From contig OZ026845.1 in the NCBI GenBank assembly GCA_964023205.1, positions 10,550,001 through 10,614,000 on the forward strand: DNA of 64,000 nucleotides. Direction: 5' to 3'. Source of the DNA: Lutraria lutraria (taxonomy: Eukaryota > Mollusca > Bivalvia > Venerida > Mactridae). Positions 21,794-31,038 of the stretch are shown in pieces. Every line of letters begins with the position of its first letter. The first letter of the stretch is position 1. The position numbers and the translations under genes are program-made. The notes beneath the pieces were generated by a model. That model ran no database searches. It had not been told where the DNA came from and worked only from the letters and a program-made list of their open reading frames with translations.

Positions 21794-24700
21794 ATGTCAG
21801 ATACCGACAGTACTAGTGGTGAGGATGAACCTCCAACTAAACGAAGTAAGTTTGAGCCTGTGCGCGACTATTATAACATACAGTCACGCATGGAAAGAAA
21901 GTCAAGGAAATTCAAGACACAATCTAAAGTATATGATGTGACATTTCAGCCGTATAATCAATCGTTTGAATTCACAAACAGGTTGTTTAATGATATGATG
22001 GATCAGCTCTACAAGAGATGTGAAGTGAAGTCGAATGATCGAGTTCGAGTATCTATTCTACATCCTGATTTGGACTTTGGAATACATGTTCCGTTTAATA
22101 GGGCATCTCGTATTAGTGGAGATACATTATTGGATGAAATTGAACGTGTGGCACAAAGTAACCGTCAATTTAAAATTCATGATGGGGTGGCACAGATGGA
22201 AATTACGCATATTGCTATGCCACAGGGATCCGGAAAGAAAACGTTTAAAGCACCAAACTTATCCAGTATGCGGAAGTCAAAGACAAGTGTTGTGTGTATT
22301 GACAATAGTAAGGACTCTATGTGTTTAGCTAGATCAATTGTGGTAGGACGGTGCAAACTACATGAAAATCAAACCCCGGAATGGAAAAAACGATGGAATC
22401 TTATACGTCAGCCTAAGAAAAATCTTCAAAAATACGAAGCCGCAGCATTATTAAAGCAAGTGGGTATTTCATTGGATCAGTCGTGTGGTATAGAAGAATA
22501 CCAAAAACTACAGGACTATCTCTATCCGAGCTATGTGATTAAAATCCATCCACAACATTATGGAAGTGAATTGTTATTCAAACCACCTGCTCTGACTGAA
22601 AAAAGTCGTGTGATTCATATCTTTCACCATGATAATCATTATGACTGTATCGTATCCATTACCGGATTTCTCGGGCGGAGTTATTATTGTGAATGGTGCG
22701 ATATCAGTTATGATCACCGTGAAGGACACCAGTGTAGCCATATTTGTCAGTGTTATGCTCACACCCTGTGCCCAGCAGGACAATCTATAAGATGTCCGGA
22801 TTGCCGTCGCCTATTTCAGAGTCAGGCATGTTTTGACAATCATAAAACAAAAACGGGAAAACAACGTAAAACCATTTTTGAATCCGTATGGAATTGTAAG
22901 AAATGTGGGCAAAAGGTGCTTGGAACGAAACGGAATCATGTTTGCCCAGGGACAAAGAAATGCAGGTGTTGTAAAGCCATAGTAGGACCAGATCATGACT
23001 GTTACATTCCAACGTATGAACCACCCGATAGAAAACAACCAGAAGTACCATTCATCTTTTTTGATTTTGAATGTCGTTTTGATTCTGGAGAACATATCCC
23101 TAATTTTTGTGTGGCTCAACGTGCTTGTGGTGACTGTATGTGTAAGTCAGTGAAAGCTCCATGTGAGTATTGTGAAGGGGTGAATGAAGCCAGACAAATG
23201 ACATTCCGTGGTGAAAATACGTTACAACAATTCTGTACTTGGCTATTCCTCCCTACCCATCGAGTATCGACAGTGATAGCCCACAATGCTCAAGGCTATG
23301 ACGCTCAGTTTATTCTTAGATATGTGGTCACTCAGGGGACGGCGAAACCCCAGTTGATTATGAATGGCAGTAAAATCATTCAATTGAGAGTGCATGGAAT
23401 ACGCATGATTGACTCCCTCAGTTTCCTGAGTATGCCTCTCTCCTATTTTCCCAATACATTTGGACTGACCGAGTTAGCCAAAGGATGGTTTCCATTCTAT
23501 GCAAACACCTTGGCGTATCAAGATTATGTGGGACCTTATTTGCCGCTACACTTTTACAAACCGGATAGTATGAAACCAGAGCGACGTGAAGAGTTTTTAA
23601 CCTGGTACAATGAAAGAAAAGGTGACGTATTTGATTTTCAAAAGGAAATGGAGAAATACTGTCAATCGGATGTGGACATTTTAAGGCGCGGGTGTGGAGA
23701 ATTTCGTCAACAATTATTGGACAGTGATCAAATAGATCCATTTACTGAAGCTACCACATTAGCTCAAGTGTGTAACAAAGCCTGGCGCAAAAATTCCATG
23801 CCACCTCATAGTTTAGCCGTGATTTCTGATGCCGGGTATCCCAATAAAACCCGGTATTCCATGAAAGGCATACGTTGGCTACAAATGATGGCTGTCACCG
23901 AAGAGATACATATTCGGCATGCCTTGAATAACAAAGGCGAAGTCAAAATTGGACCTTATTACGTGGATGGCTATTGTCAAGAGACCAACACCGTGTATGA
24001 ATTCATGGGATGTTGGTACCATGGGTGCCCCACCTGTTTTCCTAACCGGGAAACCATCAATCCGTATACTTTGAGAAGCATGCAACAGGCCTATCACGAT
24101 ACGTATAAACGACTGGAGTCTTTGAAAGAACAGGGGTATCCTGTTGTGGTCATGTGGGAATGTGAATTTGATCAGCGTTGTCAAAAGGATCCTGACTATA
24201 AGACAAGAGTGGAACGATTCTATCATGGTCAAGACCCGATTCAACCCAGGGAAGCTTTGTTCGGAGGTCGTACGAATGCCGTCCGACTGTATCATGAAGT
24301 AGACAACGATCAAGAAATCAAATATGTGGATATTTGTTCTCTCTATCCGTATGTGAACAAGTACAGGGCTTATCCGATAGGTCATCCAGTGATCATGAGT
24401 CAAGAACAAATTGATCAACAGCATATTGAGAAATACAAAGGACTGATTAAATGCCGTGTTCTACCCCCGCAAGATTTATGGATGCCTGTCTTACCCATAC
24501 ACTGTAATAGTAAAATGGTGTTTACGCTATGCCGTACCTGTGCTGAGAAGGAGATGGATTATTGTACACATTCATCGTATGAACGGTTCTTGTATGGCAC
24601 ATGGACTCATGTTGAATTGGCTAAAGCTATTGCTTTAGGCTATCAAGTATCAAAAGTGTATCATGTATGGCACTGGGATGAATGGAGTACGGACGTCTAT

Positions 24701-25585
24701 CGGCAATACATTGACAAATACTTGAAAATGAAACAAGAGGCTAGTGGATATCCTCCAGGGGTGGATACGGAAGAGGCTCAAGATAAATTTAAACAAGATT
24801 ATTTTGAAGCAGAAGGAATTCGTTTGCAACAGGTGGAGAAAAATCCAGGAAAACGAGCTTTTGCCAAAACCATGTTGAATTGTCTCTGGGGTAAAAATGC
24901 TCAAACTAACCTCTTGCCTAAAACAGAGTATGTTCATCGATTGGACCAGTTCTACGGAATACTGAACGATCCTAAAAAGTCTGTGAAATATGCAGAGTGT
25001 TTTGATCATGATGAATTCATGTTAATGAATTATACTGATGAATCGGACAAAGCAGACCCTCATTCATCATCCAATCCTGTGGTGGCTTCATTTGTGACGG
25101 CTTATGCTCGATTAGAACTGTACAAAGTGCTTGAACCTCTAGGAAAGAGAGTACTGTATTTTGACACAGACAGTTGTATGTACATTCATGACCCTGATGG
25201 CTATAATGTTCCTATTATCTCCAGTCGATTGGGAAAATGGACAGATGAGGTACCAAAGGGTCGTATTGTGAGATATGTCGCTTTAGGTCCAAAGAACTAT
25301 GGCTATGAATATATTGAAAACGGTGAACTCCATCAAAAATGCAAAGTGAAAGGCATTACGTTAGACTACAATGCCACTCAACAAGTGAATTTCAATACGA
25401 TGGTGGATTGTGTGAAAGACAGACATCATTATTCGACCGTAGTTGAATATGCTTCTCGGATTAAACGTCATAAGGACAGAACCGTGACCAGTGAGAAACA
25501 AGTCAAAACATTTCGTTCGGTGTATACCAAACGTATTGTGGTCGAGAATCATATGACTGTGCCTTATGGTTATCTACATGACTGA
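21794..25585 (+). CDS. Protein-primed DNA polymerase B (pPolB), 1263 aa
   Basis: Replicates the element, starting from a protein primer at the inverted-repeat ends. The ATG at 21794 is chosen because TATAAAA lies 30 nt upstream; a longer frame needs a non-ATG start. The N-terminus is acidic then basic. Residues about 298-398 are Cys/His-rich (CPDCRRLF, CKKCGQK, CRCCK), likely zinc-binding. Exonuclease motifs: FFDFE (about 422), AHNAQGYDAQF (about 495), YCQSDVD (about 621). Polymerase motif A is YVDICSLYP (about 845), motif B lies in KRAFAKTMLNCLWGK (about 1018), motif C is FDTDS (about 1123) and KGITLDY is at about 1185. All catalytic acids are present, so both activities look intact. Three small ORFs follow in the same direction up to a poly(A) signal at 26891. 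Confidence 0.97.
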   Translation: MSDTDSTSGEDEPPTKRSKFEPVRDYYNIQSRMERKSRKFKTQSKVYDVTFQPYNQSFEFTNRLFNDMMDQLYKRCEVKSNDRVRVSILHPDLDFGIHVPFNRASRISGDTLLDEIERVAQSNRQFKIHDGVAQMEITHIAMPQGSGKKTFKAPNLSSMRKSKTSVVCIDNSKDSMCLARSIVVGRCKLHENQTPEWKKRWNLIRQPKKNLQKYEAAALLKQVGISLDQSCGIEEYQKLQDYLYPSYVIKIHPQHYGSELLFKPPALTEKSRVIHIFHHDNHYDCIVSITGFLGRSYYCEWCDISYDHREGHQCSHICQCYAHTLCPAGQSIRCPDCRRLFQSQACFDNHKTKTGKQRKTIFESVWNCKKCGQKVLGTKRNHVCPGTKKCRCCKAIVGPDHDCYIPTYEPPDRKQPEVPFIFFDFECRFDSGEHIPNFCVAQRACGDCMCKSVKAPCEYCEGVNEARQMTFRGENTLQQFCTWLFLPTHRVSTVIAHNAQGYDAQFILRYVVTQGTAKPQLIMNGSKIIQLRVHGIRMIDSLSFLSMPLSYFPNTFGLTELAKGWFPFYANTLAYQDYVGPYLPLHFYKPDSMKPERREEFLTWYNERKGDVFDFQKEMEKYCQSDVDILRRGCGEFRQQLLDSDQIDPFTEATTLAQVCNKAWRKNSMPPHSLAVISDAGYPNKTRYSMKGIRWLQMMAVTEEIHIRHALNNKGEVKIGPYYVDGYCQETNTVYEFMGCWYHGCPTCFPNRETINPYTLRSMQQAYHDTYKRLESLKEQGYPVVVMWECEFDQRCQKDPDYKTRVERFYHGQDPIQPREALFGGRTNAVRLYHEVDNDQEIKYVDICSLYPYVNKYRAYPIGHPVIMSQEQIDQQHIEKYKGLIKCRVLPPQDLWMPVLPIHCNSKMVFTLCRTCAEKEMDYCTHSSYERFLYGTWTHVELAKAIALGYQVSKVYHVWHWDEWSTDVYRQYIDKYLKMKQEASGYPPGVDTEEAQDKFKQDYFEAEGIRLQQVEKNPGKRAFAKTMLNCLWGKNAQTNLLPKTEYVHRLDQFYGILNDPKKSVKYAECFDHDEFMLMNYTDESDKADPHSSSNPVVASFVTAYARLELYKVLEPLGKRVLYFDTDSCMYIHDPDGYNVPIISSRLGKWTDEVPKGRIVRYVALGPKNYGYEYIENGELHQKCKVKGITLDYNATQQVNFNTMVDCVKDRHHYSTVVEYASRIKRHKDRTVTSEKQVKTFRSVYTKRIVVENHMTVPYGYLHD

Positions 25586-25650
25586 CCTTGACCTTTTAGG
25601 ATACCTTTTGACCTAGAACAAGTCATCTAAAATTCATTATTCATAAAGAC

Positions 25651-26277
25651 ATGGATTGGATACCCTTACTACCGATAGAGCTGAGACTTAAAATTTATCG
25701 TTATGTCATATGGGCTAACGCTAAAACATGGAAGATGGAGTTAGTGCACACATGGGCTACTCATAATGCTATACATAGCTTACAACATACAAATCATCGA
25801 CGGATAGAGAGACTGTTGAAGGATGTAGGTGATCGCCAGGACTTGTCATTCAACCAAAAATTACCTATTCTACGAAAACTGAATGTGGTACAACAAAGCT
25901 TAGATCGTATGTTATCTACGACATGGGATTTTTTAATCCACGATGCTTATTTGAGCGACGTATCTGCCTTAGCTAACAATTTTCGTTCTACCCCCAATGT
26001 GATATGGTTCAGTATGGCTGAAGAGGACAATGGGAGATCTCACCCCGGATGGCGTCCGTATTCACAGTTTAAAATACGTGGTATCATGGTATTTAAGAGA
26101 CAGGTACCGTTCACTCATGTTATTCATATTCTACAGTATCGTGCCGTGTTCTATAAATTAAGGCATCGCTTAAGAGAAGTCAAAGACGAGATTGAAGCCG
26201 TTCATGCGAATCGACCTAGAATAGTGATTTGTTCAGGAAATATTCAATTATGGTTAAACCATCTAGACGATTTATAA
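25651..26277 (+). CDS. 208-aa protein with an F-box-like N-terminus (tentative)
   Basis: ATG at 25651. Residues 6-19 (LLPIELRLKIYRYV) resemble the first helices of an F-box, which binds SKP1 in SCF ubiquitin ligases; the resemblance is short and I rate it weak. The rest has predicted helices with many His, Arg and Trp and a basic segment near residue 170. No known Polinton core domain is evident. It starts 65 bp after the polymerase stop codon and overlaps the next ORF by 28 nt. Confidence 0.65.
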   Translation: MDWIPLLPIELRLKIYRYVIWANAKTWKMELVHTWATHNAIHSLQHTNHRRIERLLKDVGDRQDLSFNQKLPILRKLNVVQQSLDRMLSTTWDFLIHDAYLSDVSALANNFRSTPNVIWFSMAEEDNGRSHPGWRPYSQFKIRGIMVFKRQVPFTHVIHILQYRAVFYKLRHRLREVKDEIEAVHANRPRIVICSGNIQLWLNHLDDL

Positions 26278-26537
26278 GTTTATATTACATTTTGGATTTT
26301 GAGCTGTATACGGATACGTTATACAGTATTGTACAAGATGACCTTGTCAAGGTCAAGGACATTCGCGCGTGGATTCTGAACCCTCACACGTTTGAACTAT
26401 TTAGACAGATGATTCGTGATGCTATGATCAGTGCACACTTAGACTTGAAAGCTATCCATCGAGACGATTGGAATACTTATGTATGTAACGATAGAGTGAT
26501 TCACACGATTCAAGAATGGAACAGTTTGATATTATGA
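26250..26537 (+). CDS. Small protein, 95 aa (unknown)
   Basis: ATG at 26250 lies inside the end of the previous gene in another frame; upstream in-frame codons are not ATG. It begins with a basic patch then a hydrophobic segment (FISLYYILDFELY), with amphipathic helices after that. Not recognised. It overlaps both neighbours, as is usual in compact viral blocks. Confidence 0.5.
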   Translation: MVKPSRRFISLYYILDFELYTDTLYSIVQDDLVKVKDIRAWILNPHTFELFRQMIRDAMISAHLDLKAIHRDDWNTYVCNDRVIHTIQEWNSLIL

Positions 26538-26878
26538 ACCATACCCTGTTGAGAAAAGCATTGGTATTTGCTTATCGTATGAAGATACCTGAAGGTCATC
26601 ATTCTCTGGAATGGATTCGACAACAGTTGAGTACACCAGACATGTTTGAAGAAATGAAACATGGACTTCATGTGATGAATTCATTTTATAAACAATCAGT
26701 ACCCATGGACTTGAGTGAAACGGATTGGTTCAAACAGGTGGTGAACAATGACTCTGTGTTAACATTTCTGAGTCAATTTGGACATTCAGAATGTGTGTTT
26801 GAATTTTCTGACAAACTGTTGTTACCCTTACATGACATGTGTTGTTCTTGTTGTGATTATTCTTGTACTCATACATAA
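26516..26878 (+). CDS. Small protein, 120 aa, with a C-terminal Cys cluster (unknown)
   Basis: ATG at 26516 overlaps the previous frame by 22 nt; an alternative ATG at 26534 would give an ATGA overlap. Helical with an acidic middle, ending in CCSCCDYSC. The Cys-rich tail could bind metal or be acylated. Not recognised. Two AATAAA signals follow within 20 nt of the stop. Confidence 0.55.
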   Translation: MEQFDIMNHTLLRKALVFAYRMKIPEGHHSLEWIRQQLSTPDMFEEMKHGLHVMNSFYKQSVPMDLSETDWFKQVVNNDSVLTFLSQFGHSECVFEFSDKLLLPLHDMCCSCCDYSCTHT

Positions 26879-26890
26879 ACTTGTTACACA

Positions 26891-26900
26891 AATAAATAAA
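26891..26900 (+). terminator. Overlapping poly(A) signals ending the polymerase block
   Basis: AATAAATAAA, two overlapping AATAAA motifs 13 nt after the 120-aa ORF and 41 nt before the ATPase ATG. Confidence 0.6.
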
Positions 26901-26940
26901 ATGTTTTTCTTCCAATAGTGTTAGTTGTGATTTTCACGTC

Positions 26941-27588
26941 ATGGAGTCCAGTTTACTTTTTAAGCATCCTTGCAATATGTTTATCGCAGGCCCTAGTGGC
27001 TCTGGTAAAACACAATTCGTAAAAAAGGTGTTGGAATACAAATCAGATTTGTTTCAAGTAGTACCAGAGCGTATTGTATGGTGTTACAAAGAATGGCAAG
27101 TAGCCTATGCACAATTACAAGAACAAGAACCTAGTATTCGGTTCATACAGGGGATACCTGACGAGGATGAAGAGATAGTAGAGGATACATCCATTCCTCA
27201 TTTAATTATATTTGATGACATGCTTGGTGATAAAGATGAAGAGAAAATCAAATTATGGTTTACACGAAAAGGTCACCATCGTAATGCTAGTGTGATCTAC
27301 ATTACACAAAACATGTTTCAACAATCGAAAGCCAGTCGTACCCTGAGTTTAAATGCACATTACATGATCTTATTTCAAAACACAAGAGATAAAGGACAAA
27401 TCAAAGTGTTGGCGAATCAAATTCAATTGCCACACTTGTTACCCGCTTATCAAGATGCTATCTCTACACCTCATGGGTATTTAGTGATTGACTTTCACCC
27501 TCAAACACCAGACAGTTATCGGTTAAGAACTGATATTTTTCATCACTGGATCACTGGAGAAAAACGTGGGCCAGTTGTGTATATATAA
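26941..27588 (+). CDS. A32-like genome-packaging ATPase (FtsK/HerA type), 215 aa
   Basis: Pumps the element's DNA into capsids in the viral model of Polintons. Walker A is AGPSGSGKT (residues 16-24) and Walker B is LIIFDDML (about 87-94). A polar stretch with YITQN (about 120) fits the third motif of the family. Length is normal for Polinton ATPases. The stop codon TAA lies inside the TATA box of the next gene. Confidence 0.95.
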   Translation: MESSLLFKHPCNMFIAGPSGSGKTQFVKKVLEYKSDLFQVVPERIVWCYKEWQVAYAQLQEQEPSIRFIQGIPDEDEEIVEDTSIPHLIIFDDMLGDKDEEKIKLWFTRKGHHRNASVIYITQNMFQQSKASRTLSLNAHYMILFQNTRDKGQIKVLANQIQLPHLLPAYQDAISTPHGYLVIDFHPQTPDSYRLRTDIFHHWITGEKRGPVVYI

Positions 27589-27589
27589 A
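27582..27589 (+). promoter_or_regulatory. TATA box overlapping the ATPase stop codon
   Basis: TATATAAA spans the TAA stop (27586-27588) of the ATPase gene and lies 33 nt before the ATG of the next gene. Confidence 0.6.
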
Positions 27590-27622
27590 CATCGTTTACT
27601 CATATAAGATCATTCAGTCATC

Positions 27623-28795
27623 ATGTCAGCCACAGCCATAGCTCAATCGTTAGAACATTTGGGTCAGGAACGAGACCCTACTGTACGGGAGCAAATGCTA
27701 AGGTCTGGATTAAAAGAAATGCTCAAGTGGTTCACCTTAGCAGCAAAGGTGATTTTAAAAAAGAAAATTGTGCTACCTAAACAAACACAAAACTTTATGC
27801 AAAAACATCAGCATGAATTAGAGCAGCTGGGAGATGATCAAGTGGACATGGATACTAAACGTCAACTCATATTGAAACCAGGAGGAGGTGGATTTCTTGG
27901 TGGAGTCATGATACGAAGTTTACTCCGATGGAATGGTCAAAAGACGATTCGTAAATTTGTAAAATCTCCAGCTAAAAAAAACAGAAAAGCGCCTGCTAGA
28001 AAACCTAGAAAATCTCCAGCTAAAAGAGCAAGAAAACCTAGAAAAGCTCCAGCTAAAAAAGCTAGAAAATCGCCTGCCAAGATCAATGAACGTTTTATTA
28101 CTCTCCGTCGTCGAAAGCAAACCACTTCAACACCCTCTATGGCTGTAACTCCAATCAGTAAGTTACAATGGTCTCCTATCAGTCCTGTGAGTAGTTTGAG
28201 CTTTAGCTCATCTAGAAATTCATCTAAAAGCTCATCTCAAAATTCTTCTAGAAGTGGACCAAGCAGTTTTAGCACACCTAGAAGTTCAAGAAGTTCAAGA
28301 AGTTTATCAAGAAGTGGATCAAACAGTTCATCTAGAAGTTCAAGAAGTTTATCTAGAAGTGGACCAAGTAGTTCTTCAAGAAGTTATTCAAGCAGTGGGC
28401 CAAGCAGTTATTCAAGCAGGGGGCCAAGCAGTTTATCTAGAAGTTCGCCAAGTAGTTTGAGTTCTTCAAGAAGTTATTCAAGCAGTGGGCCAAGCAGTTT
28501 ATCTAGAAGTTATTCTAGAAGTTCACCAAGTAGTTATTCAAGCAGTGGGCCAAGTAGTTTTAGCACACCTAGGAGTTTGAGCTCATCCAGCAGATCATCT
28601 CACAGTTCATCCAGTAGATCATCTCCCAGTTCAAGAAGTTCACCAGACACTCCATTGTGCCGTTTTTCACCCCTATCCTTATCTACCTTATCAAGACAGA
28701 CTGTCTTGAAACCCCTTTTGAGACATCGTATTCACCTGATGAGACAGGGCCCTATGAATCCAGCTTCAAGACAAGCCTTTGATGCTTTAGTATAA
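27623..28795 (+). CDS. Basic core-like protein with KSPAKK and Ser/Arg repeats, 390 aa
   Basis: Residues 1-95 resemble the neighbouring 123-aa protein: helical, with an LLK-type segment, then KRQLILKPGGGGFLGG against KKRVLNQKGGLFPL. Residues about 112-155 repeat KSPAKK, KAPAKK and RKPRK, like a histone H1 or protamine tail. Residues about 185-345 are SSRS, SGPSS and SRSLSRS repeats, like an SR domain that host kinases could phosphorylate. This suits a DNA-condensing core protein inside capsids, comparable in idea to adenovirus core proteins. That role is inference. The Ser-rich repeat copies differ and look prone to expansion. It has its own TATA box. Confidence 0.8.
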   Translation: MSATAIAQSLEHLGQERDPTVREQMLRSGLKEMLKWFTLAAKVILKKKIVLPKQTQNFMQKHQHELEQLGDDQVDMDTKRQLILKPGGGGFLGGVMIRSLLRWNGQKTIRKFVKSPAKKNRKAPARKPRKSPAKRARKPRKAPAKKARKSPAKINERFITLRRRKQTTSTPSMAVTPISKLQWSPISPVSSLSFSSSRNSSKSSSQNSSRSGPSSFSTPRSSRSSRSLSRSGSNSSSRSSRSLSRSGPSSSSRSYSSSGPSSYSSRGPSSLSRSSPSSLSSSRSYSSSGPSSLSRSYSRSSPSSYSSSGPSSFSTPRSLSSSSRSSHSSSSRSSPSSRSSPDTPLCRFSPLSLSTLSRQTVLKPLLRHRIHLMRQGPMNPASRQAFDALV

Positions 28796-28798
28796 AAG
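28791..28798 (+). promoter_or_regulatory. TATA box overlapping the stop codon of the 390-aa gene
   Basis: TATAAAAG includes the TAA stop (28793-28795) and lies 35 nt before the next ATG (28834). This is the second TATA-on-stop arrangement in a row. Confidence 0.65.
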
Positions 28799-28833
28799 CT
28801 GTGAAGAAGTAAAAACAGGTATTATTTGACATA

Positions 28834-29205
28834 ATGGCACCAAAGCGACCACTCCTGCATAAATACGGACATCTGGTTTTGGGTTTAACTCAAGCCCCAG
28901 ATGGGTTAAGAAGAAAGATGATACATGGAGCATCTAAAGAAATGATTCAATGTGTGTCAGAATGCTGTCAGAATGTTTTAAAAGGCAATGTTGCCTTATC
29001 CCCCTCTCAAAAGCAAAGGTTGAAGTCCAAGCGTCAACATCTCCGCACTTTAGCAGATAAAAGAGTATCCATTCAAAAAAAGAAACGTGTGTTGAATCAA
29101 AAAGGAGGATTATTTCCATTACTAGCTCTTGCTCCAATCATTGCTAAAGCCGTTGCTGCAGGAGCACTCAGTGGAGGTGTTGCCACACTGGTGAAAAAGC
29201 TATGA
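28834..29205 (+). CDS. Polinton PX-like basic protein, 123 aa
   Basis: A small basic protein of a kind found beside the capsid genes of animal Polintons. It has a helical N-terminus, NVLKGNVALSPSQKQRL (about residues 47-63), basic KKKRVLNQKGG, then a hydrophobic Ala/Gly/Leu-rich segment (LLALAPIIAKAVAAG) that could insert in membranes. The Gly-Gly after the basic run resembles adenoviral protease sites, so cleavage by the element's protease is possible. It is paralogous to the N-terminal part of the 390-aa neighbour. Its stop overlaps the next start as ATGA. Confidence 0.8.
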   Translation: MAPKRPLLHKYGHLVLGLTQAPDGLRRKMIHGASKEMIQCVSECCQNVLKGNVALSPSQKQRLKSKRQHLRTLADKRVSIQKKKRVLNQKGGLFPLLALAPIIAKAVAAGALSGGVATLVKKL

Positions 29206-29939
29206 AGAAAATGGCTATCGTCCCATTCAAAATGCTAGAAGAGATGAATCGATGGAAAACAGAACAACGACCACGTTTACCTCCTCCCCCGCAAGTCAGT
29301 CAAACATCCGATTTACAGAAACAAATGGGAGACGTATTACAAAATGAATCGTTGTCTGAATCAGAAAAAGCACAACACTATGGGCAAGTCTTGCAAAAGT
29401 TTCAACTGTCCCATCAAAAAGCACGTGAACCGGCTACTCTGGCTGCACCAGTTGCACCGGCTGCACCGGTTGTTCCAGCTGCTCAAGGTGCACAAGCGGC
29501 TCCTGCTACATTGACGGATCGGATTCTTGAAAGTGTTCCTACTACCATGCGTCGAAAAACTCAGCTTTTATTACACTTTCTACAAAATCATCCCCACATG
29601 TCATGGAATGATCATGGGATGTTGGAATACCATGGAAAACCAATACAAGGATCCAACATTATTGATTTGGTCAATGATGTCATACGTCATAGAAAAGGGT
29701 CGGAGCCTAGAGGATGGGAACAGTTTTCTAGTGGACTAAGAGATGTCAATGTACCACAAGAAGTGATAGGAAATAAACGGAGATGGTCATGGATGCAAAA
29801 AGCAGACGATTCGGAGGAAGATGATGAATTTGATAGTTTTGTTGAGTCTCGTTCACCTATAAGTAAACGGATGAAAGCAGAACCTATAAGTAAACCTGTC
29901 AAACAGATGAAAGCAGAACCTAAGTGGGAAGCCTACTAG
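29202..29939 (+). CDS. Conserved Polinton accessory protein, 245 aa
   Basis: The ATG at 29202 overlaps the previous stop (ATGA). The N-terminal half is polar with an Ala/Pro-rich linker (APVAPAAPVVPAA). Residues about 105-195 form a compact domain (RILESVPTTMRRK, HGKPIQGSNIIDLVNDVIRH, NVPQEVIGN) that I know as a recurrent neighbour of integrase in animal Polintons; its role is not known to me. The C-terminus is acidic with repeats of ISKRMKAEP and VKQMKAEP, a KxE pattern that fits sumoylation sites. Confidence 0.8.
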   Translation: MKKMAIVPFKMLEEMNRWKTEQRPRLPPPPQVSQTSDLQKQMGDVLQNESLSESEKAQHYGQVLQKFQLSHQKAREPATLAAPVAPAAPVVPAAQGAQAAPATLTDRILESVPTTMRRKTQLLLHFLQNHPHMSWNDHGMLEYHGKPIQGSNIIDLVNDVIRHRKGSEPRGWEQFSSGLRDVNVPQEVIGNKRRWSWMQKADDSEEDDEFDSFVESRSPISKRMKAEPISKPVKQMKAEPKWEAY

Positions 29940-29944
29940 ACAAC

Positions 29945-31018
29945 ATGAACAAAAAGGTAGACAGTCTGTTACATCAGATTTATTATGATCCCCATCATCC
30001 GGCTGGTTTTGGTGGGGTAGAACGTCTTACTACAGCAGCTCGAACTCAACTGAAATCCATCACGCCAAGTCAAGTGCGATCCTGGTTGAAGGGACAAAAG
30101 ACCTATACCCTGCACAAACCTATCCGTAGGGCATTCTCGAGACGGAAAACAATTGTGGGTGGTATTGATCATCAATGGCAAGCTGATTTGGCAGACATGC
30201 AATCCCTGGCTCAGTACAACACCCCTTATCGATATTTGTTGTGTGTCATTGACGTGTTTTCAAAATATGCTTGGGTCGTTCCCCTCAAGGATAAAACGGG
30301 GCTCACATTGGTGGAAGCGTTTCGCTCTATTCTTAAAACGAGACAACCTAAAGCGTTGCAAACCGATAAAGGAACAGAATTCAAGAATCAAAGGTTTCAA
30401 CAGTTTTTAGACAAAGTAGGGATTCATTATTTTACGACTGAAAACCCAGAAACGAAGGCTAGTATAGTGGAACGTTTTCAACGAACCTTAAAATCACGCA
30501 TGTGGAAATACTTTACGCATCATAAAACACGAAGGTATATTCAGGTATTGCCTGATCTCGTGCATGCCTATAATCATCGTGTTCATCGTAGTATACAAAT
30601 GGCACCCGTATCCGTAAATGAGAATAACGAATCTCAAGTGGCCTTGACCTTGTATGGAAAATCAAGAAAAAAAGCGTCGACGACCCTTCATGTGGGAGAT
30701 ATTGTTCGTATCAATAAAACAAAACGTACATTTGATAAAGGTTATCTACCCAACTGGACCACTGAACTGTTTAAAGTGATCCAAGTCAAAAAGACCTCTC
30801 CTGCTACTGTGAAATTGACTGATTTAGACGGAGAACCCATATTAGGTTCGTTTTATTTCTCTGAAGTACAGGTTATAAAAGATGATGCTATCTATGAAAT
30901 TGAATCAGTGCTCGCACATCGCCAGAGTAAGGTAGACGGAAGACGAGAAATTAAAGTGCATTGGAAAGGCTATCCTTCGAAATTTGACAGTTGGATTCCC
31001 GAATCCCATCTCGTTTGA
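29945..31018 (+). CDS. Retroviral-type integrase with C-terminal chromodomain, 357 aa
   Basis: Catalyses insertion of the element, making the 6-bp duplication seen at its ends. ATG at 29945 chosen; the open frame extends seven codons up only to a GTG. The rve domain has catalytic D81 (WQADLADM), D141 (QTDKGTEF) and E177 (KASIVERF), a DX35E spacing. After a basic SH3-like region come residues about 310-357 (YEIESVLAHR, IKVHWKGYPSKFDSW), a chromodomain with its aromatic residues, which in related elements directs insertion to histone-marked chromatin. No defect seen. Confidence 0.97.
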   Translation: MNKKVDSLLHQIYYDPHHPAGFGGVERLTTAARTQLKSITPSQVRSWLKGQKTYTLHKPIRRAFSRRKTIVGGIDHQWQADLADMQSLAQYNTPYRYLLCVIDVFSKYAWVVPLKDKTGLTLVEAFRSILKTRQPKALQTDKGTEFKNQRFQQFLDKVGIHYFTTENPETKASIVERFQRTLKSRMWKYFTHHKTRRYIQVLPDLVHAYNHRVHRSIQMAPVSVNENNESQVALTLYGKSRKKASTTLHVGDIVRINKTKRTFDKGYLPNWTTELFKVIQVKKTSPATVKLTDLDGEPILGSFYFSEVQVIKDDAIYEIESVLAHRQSKVDGRREIKVHWKGYPSKFDSWIPESHLV

Positions 31019-31038
31019 AGTTTGTTAATAAATACATC

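Noticed and set aside
22574..25552. Minus-strand open frames inside the polymerase gene
   Set aside because: They are shadows of the plus-strand coding sequence with no independent signals.
29924..29944. Extended N-terminus of the integrase
   Set aside because: It needs a GTG start inside the previous gene; ATG at 29945 is used.
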